From NCBI GenBank assembly GCA_036244855.1, contig BQKZ01000265.1:79231-94831 (forward strand): a stretch of 15,601 bases of DNA, written 5' to 3'. The notes under the pieces were generated by a model. It was not told the origin of the DNA and made no database searches. It was given only the letters and a program-made list of their open reading frames with translations. The number at the start of each line of letters is the position of its first letter. The stretch's first letter is position 1. Below, piece by piece: positions 15,309 to 15,601 of this stretch. Origin of the DNA: Temnopleurus reevesii (lineage: Eukaryota > Echinodermata > Echinoidea > Temnopleuroida > Temnopleuridae). The position numbers and the translations under genes were made by a program.

Positions 15309-15394
15309 CATCGGTTTCTCTTTTATTTTTTCGATTCATGAGAACTTGTGGTTCAGGGGTTTATGTCCCTATTGAGCGAACACAAATGCAACCG

Positions 15395-15502
15395 TCCCCA
15401 GTGGCGCAAGGTTAGCGCGCTCTACTTATAGACAGTACCCAGCAACCGACTGGCTACCCTGTAGGCATGCGGAGGTTGTGAGTTCGAGCCTCACCTGGGG
15501 AA
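15395..15502 (+). tRNA. Second tRNA-Ile (anticodon UAU) copy, possibly decaying
   Basis: This copy lies in the same orientation 196 bp after the first and is nearly identical, including the acceptor stem, T arm and a 36-nt intron (15431-15466) that differs at two positions. The anticodon TAT is at 15427-15429. There are two changes in the mature part. The D loop is AAGGTTA, two bases shorter than AATAGGTTA. The anticodon stem reads CTCTA opposite TGCGG, giving a C-C mismatch at the middle pair. Both would weaken the tRNA, and the shortened box A could reduce transcription. A T6 terminator follows at 15509-15514. It could be a functional variant or a young pseudogene; sequence alone does not settle this. 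Confidence 0.8.
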
Positions 15503-15601
15503 CATCGGTTTTTTATCGTTTTTTTAAATTCATGAGAATTGTAGATCGTTCACGTCCATTTCTGCATCCTGGTCATTTCTAATAGGCGGGTTTACTTATA
15601 T

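Larger units (their letters stand above)
15192..15545 (+). repeat. Tandem duplication of a ~196-bp tRNA unit
   Basis: The two tRNA-Ile copies share flanks as well as the genes. Both are preceded by CAACCG and followed by AACATCGGTTT, then a T-rich spacer, then ATTCATGAGAA and a TTGT-containing segment. The repeated unit is therefore about 196 bp (gene plus 3' spacer), which indicates local tandem duplication rather than independent insertion. The copies may continue past the right edge. Confidence 0.8.

Overview
This window looks like nuclear DNA of an animal, most likely a marine invertebrate deuterostome (echinoderm, hemichordate or lancelet; I favour echinoderm). It is AT-rich and intron-rich. 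It carries SRCR, EGF and F5/8-type-C (discoidin) exons, (AAT)n/(GAT)n microsatellites, many foldback MITEs and tRNA-derived SINEs, and intron-bearing tRNA-Ile(UAU) genes. The species assignment is inference; no species-specific marker was recognised. Nothing points to bacteria or virus, and there is no operon or CRISPR.

The main gene lies on the minus strand and fills about 853-13446. I assembled eight internal exons by reading splice sites and phases by hand. In transcript order they are 13446-13387 (Thr/Pro/Ser linker), 11065-10961 (EGF), 10701-10543 and 9513-9340 (one SRCR domain in two exons), 8319-7982 and 6233-6068 (first F5/8C domain), and 3663-3458 and 1002-853 (second F5/8C domain, incomplete). 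Every junction keeps frame (phases 1,1,1,1,0,1,0). Together they encode about 452 residues of a secreted or cell-surface mosaic protein with many N-glycosylation sequons. Neither the 5' end (signal peptide, promoter) nor the 3' end is in the window; the end of the second F5/8C domain lies beyond position 1.

The introns and the 3' flank of the window are packed with mobile-element debris. There are two elements bounded by TTAA (2807-3342 and 5136-5812) and three copies of a palindromic MITE with GCCCCGGTCAC termini (594-834, 13844-13973, 14270-14399). Another MITE family has three copies (about 1031-1390, 8403-8530, 13069-13240). Further foldbacks lie at 1090-1280, 1515-1665, 6441-6601 and 14939-15119. 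tRNA-derived SINEs lie at about 245-463, 8938-9192 and 12920-13325. Several elements are nested.

At 1837-2158 and 2318-2640 a segment is present twice at about 95% identity, with an N at the junction; this looks like uncollapsed alleles or a gap-edge artefact rather than a real duplication. At the right edge, 15199-15308 and 15395-15502 form a tandem pair of tRNA-Ile(UAU) genes, each with a 36-nt intron; the second may be decaying.
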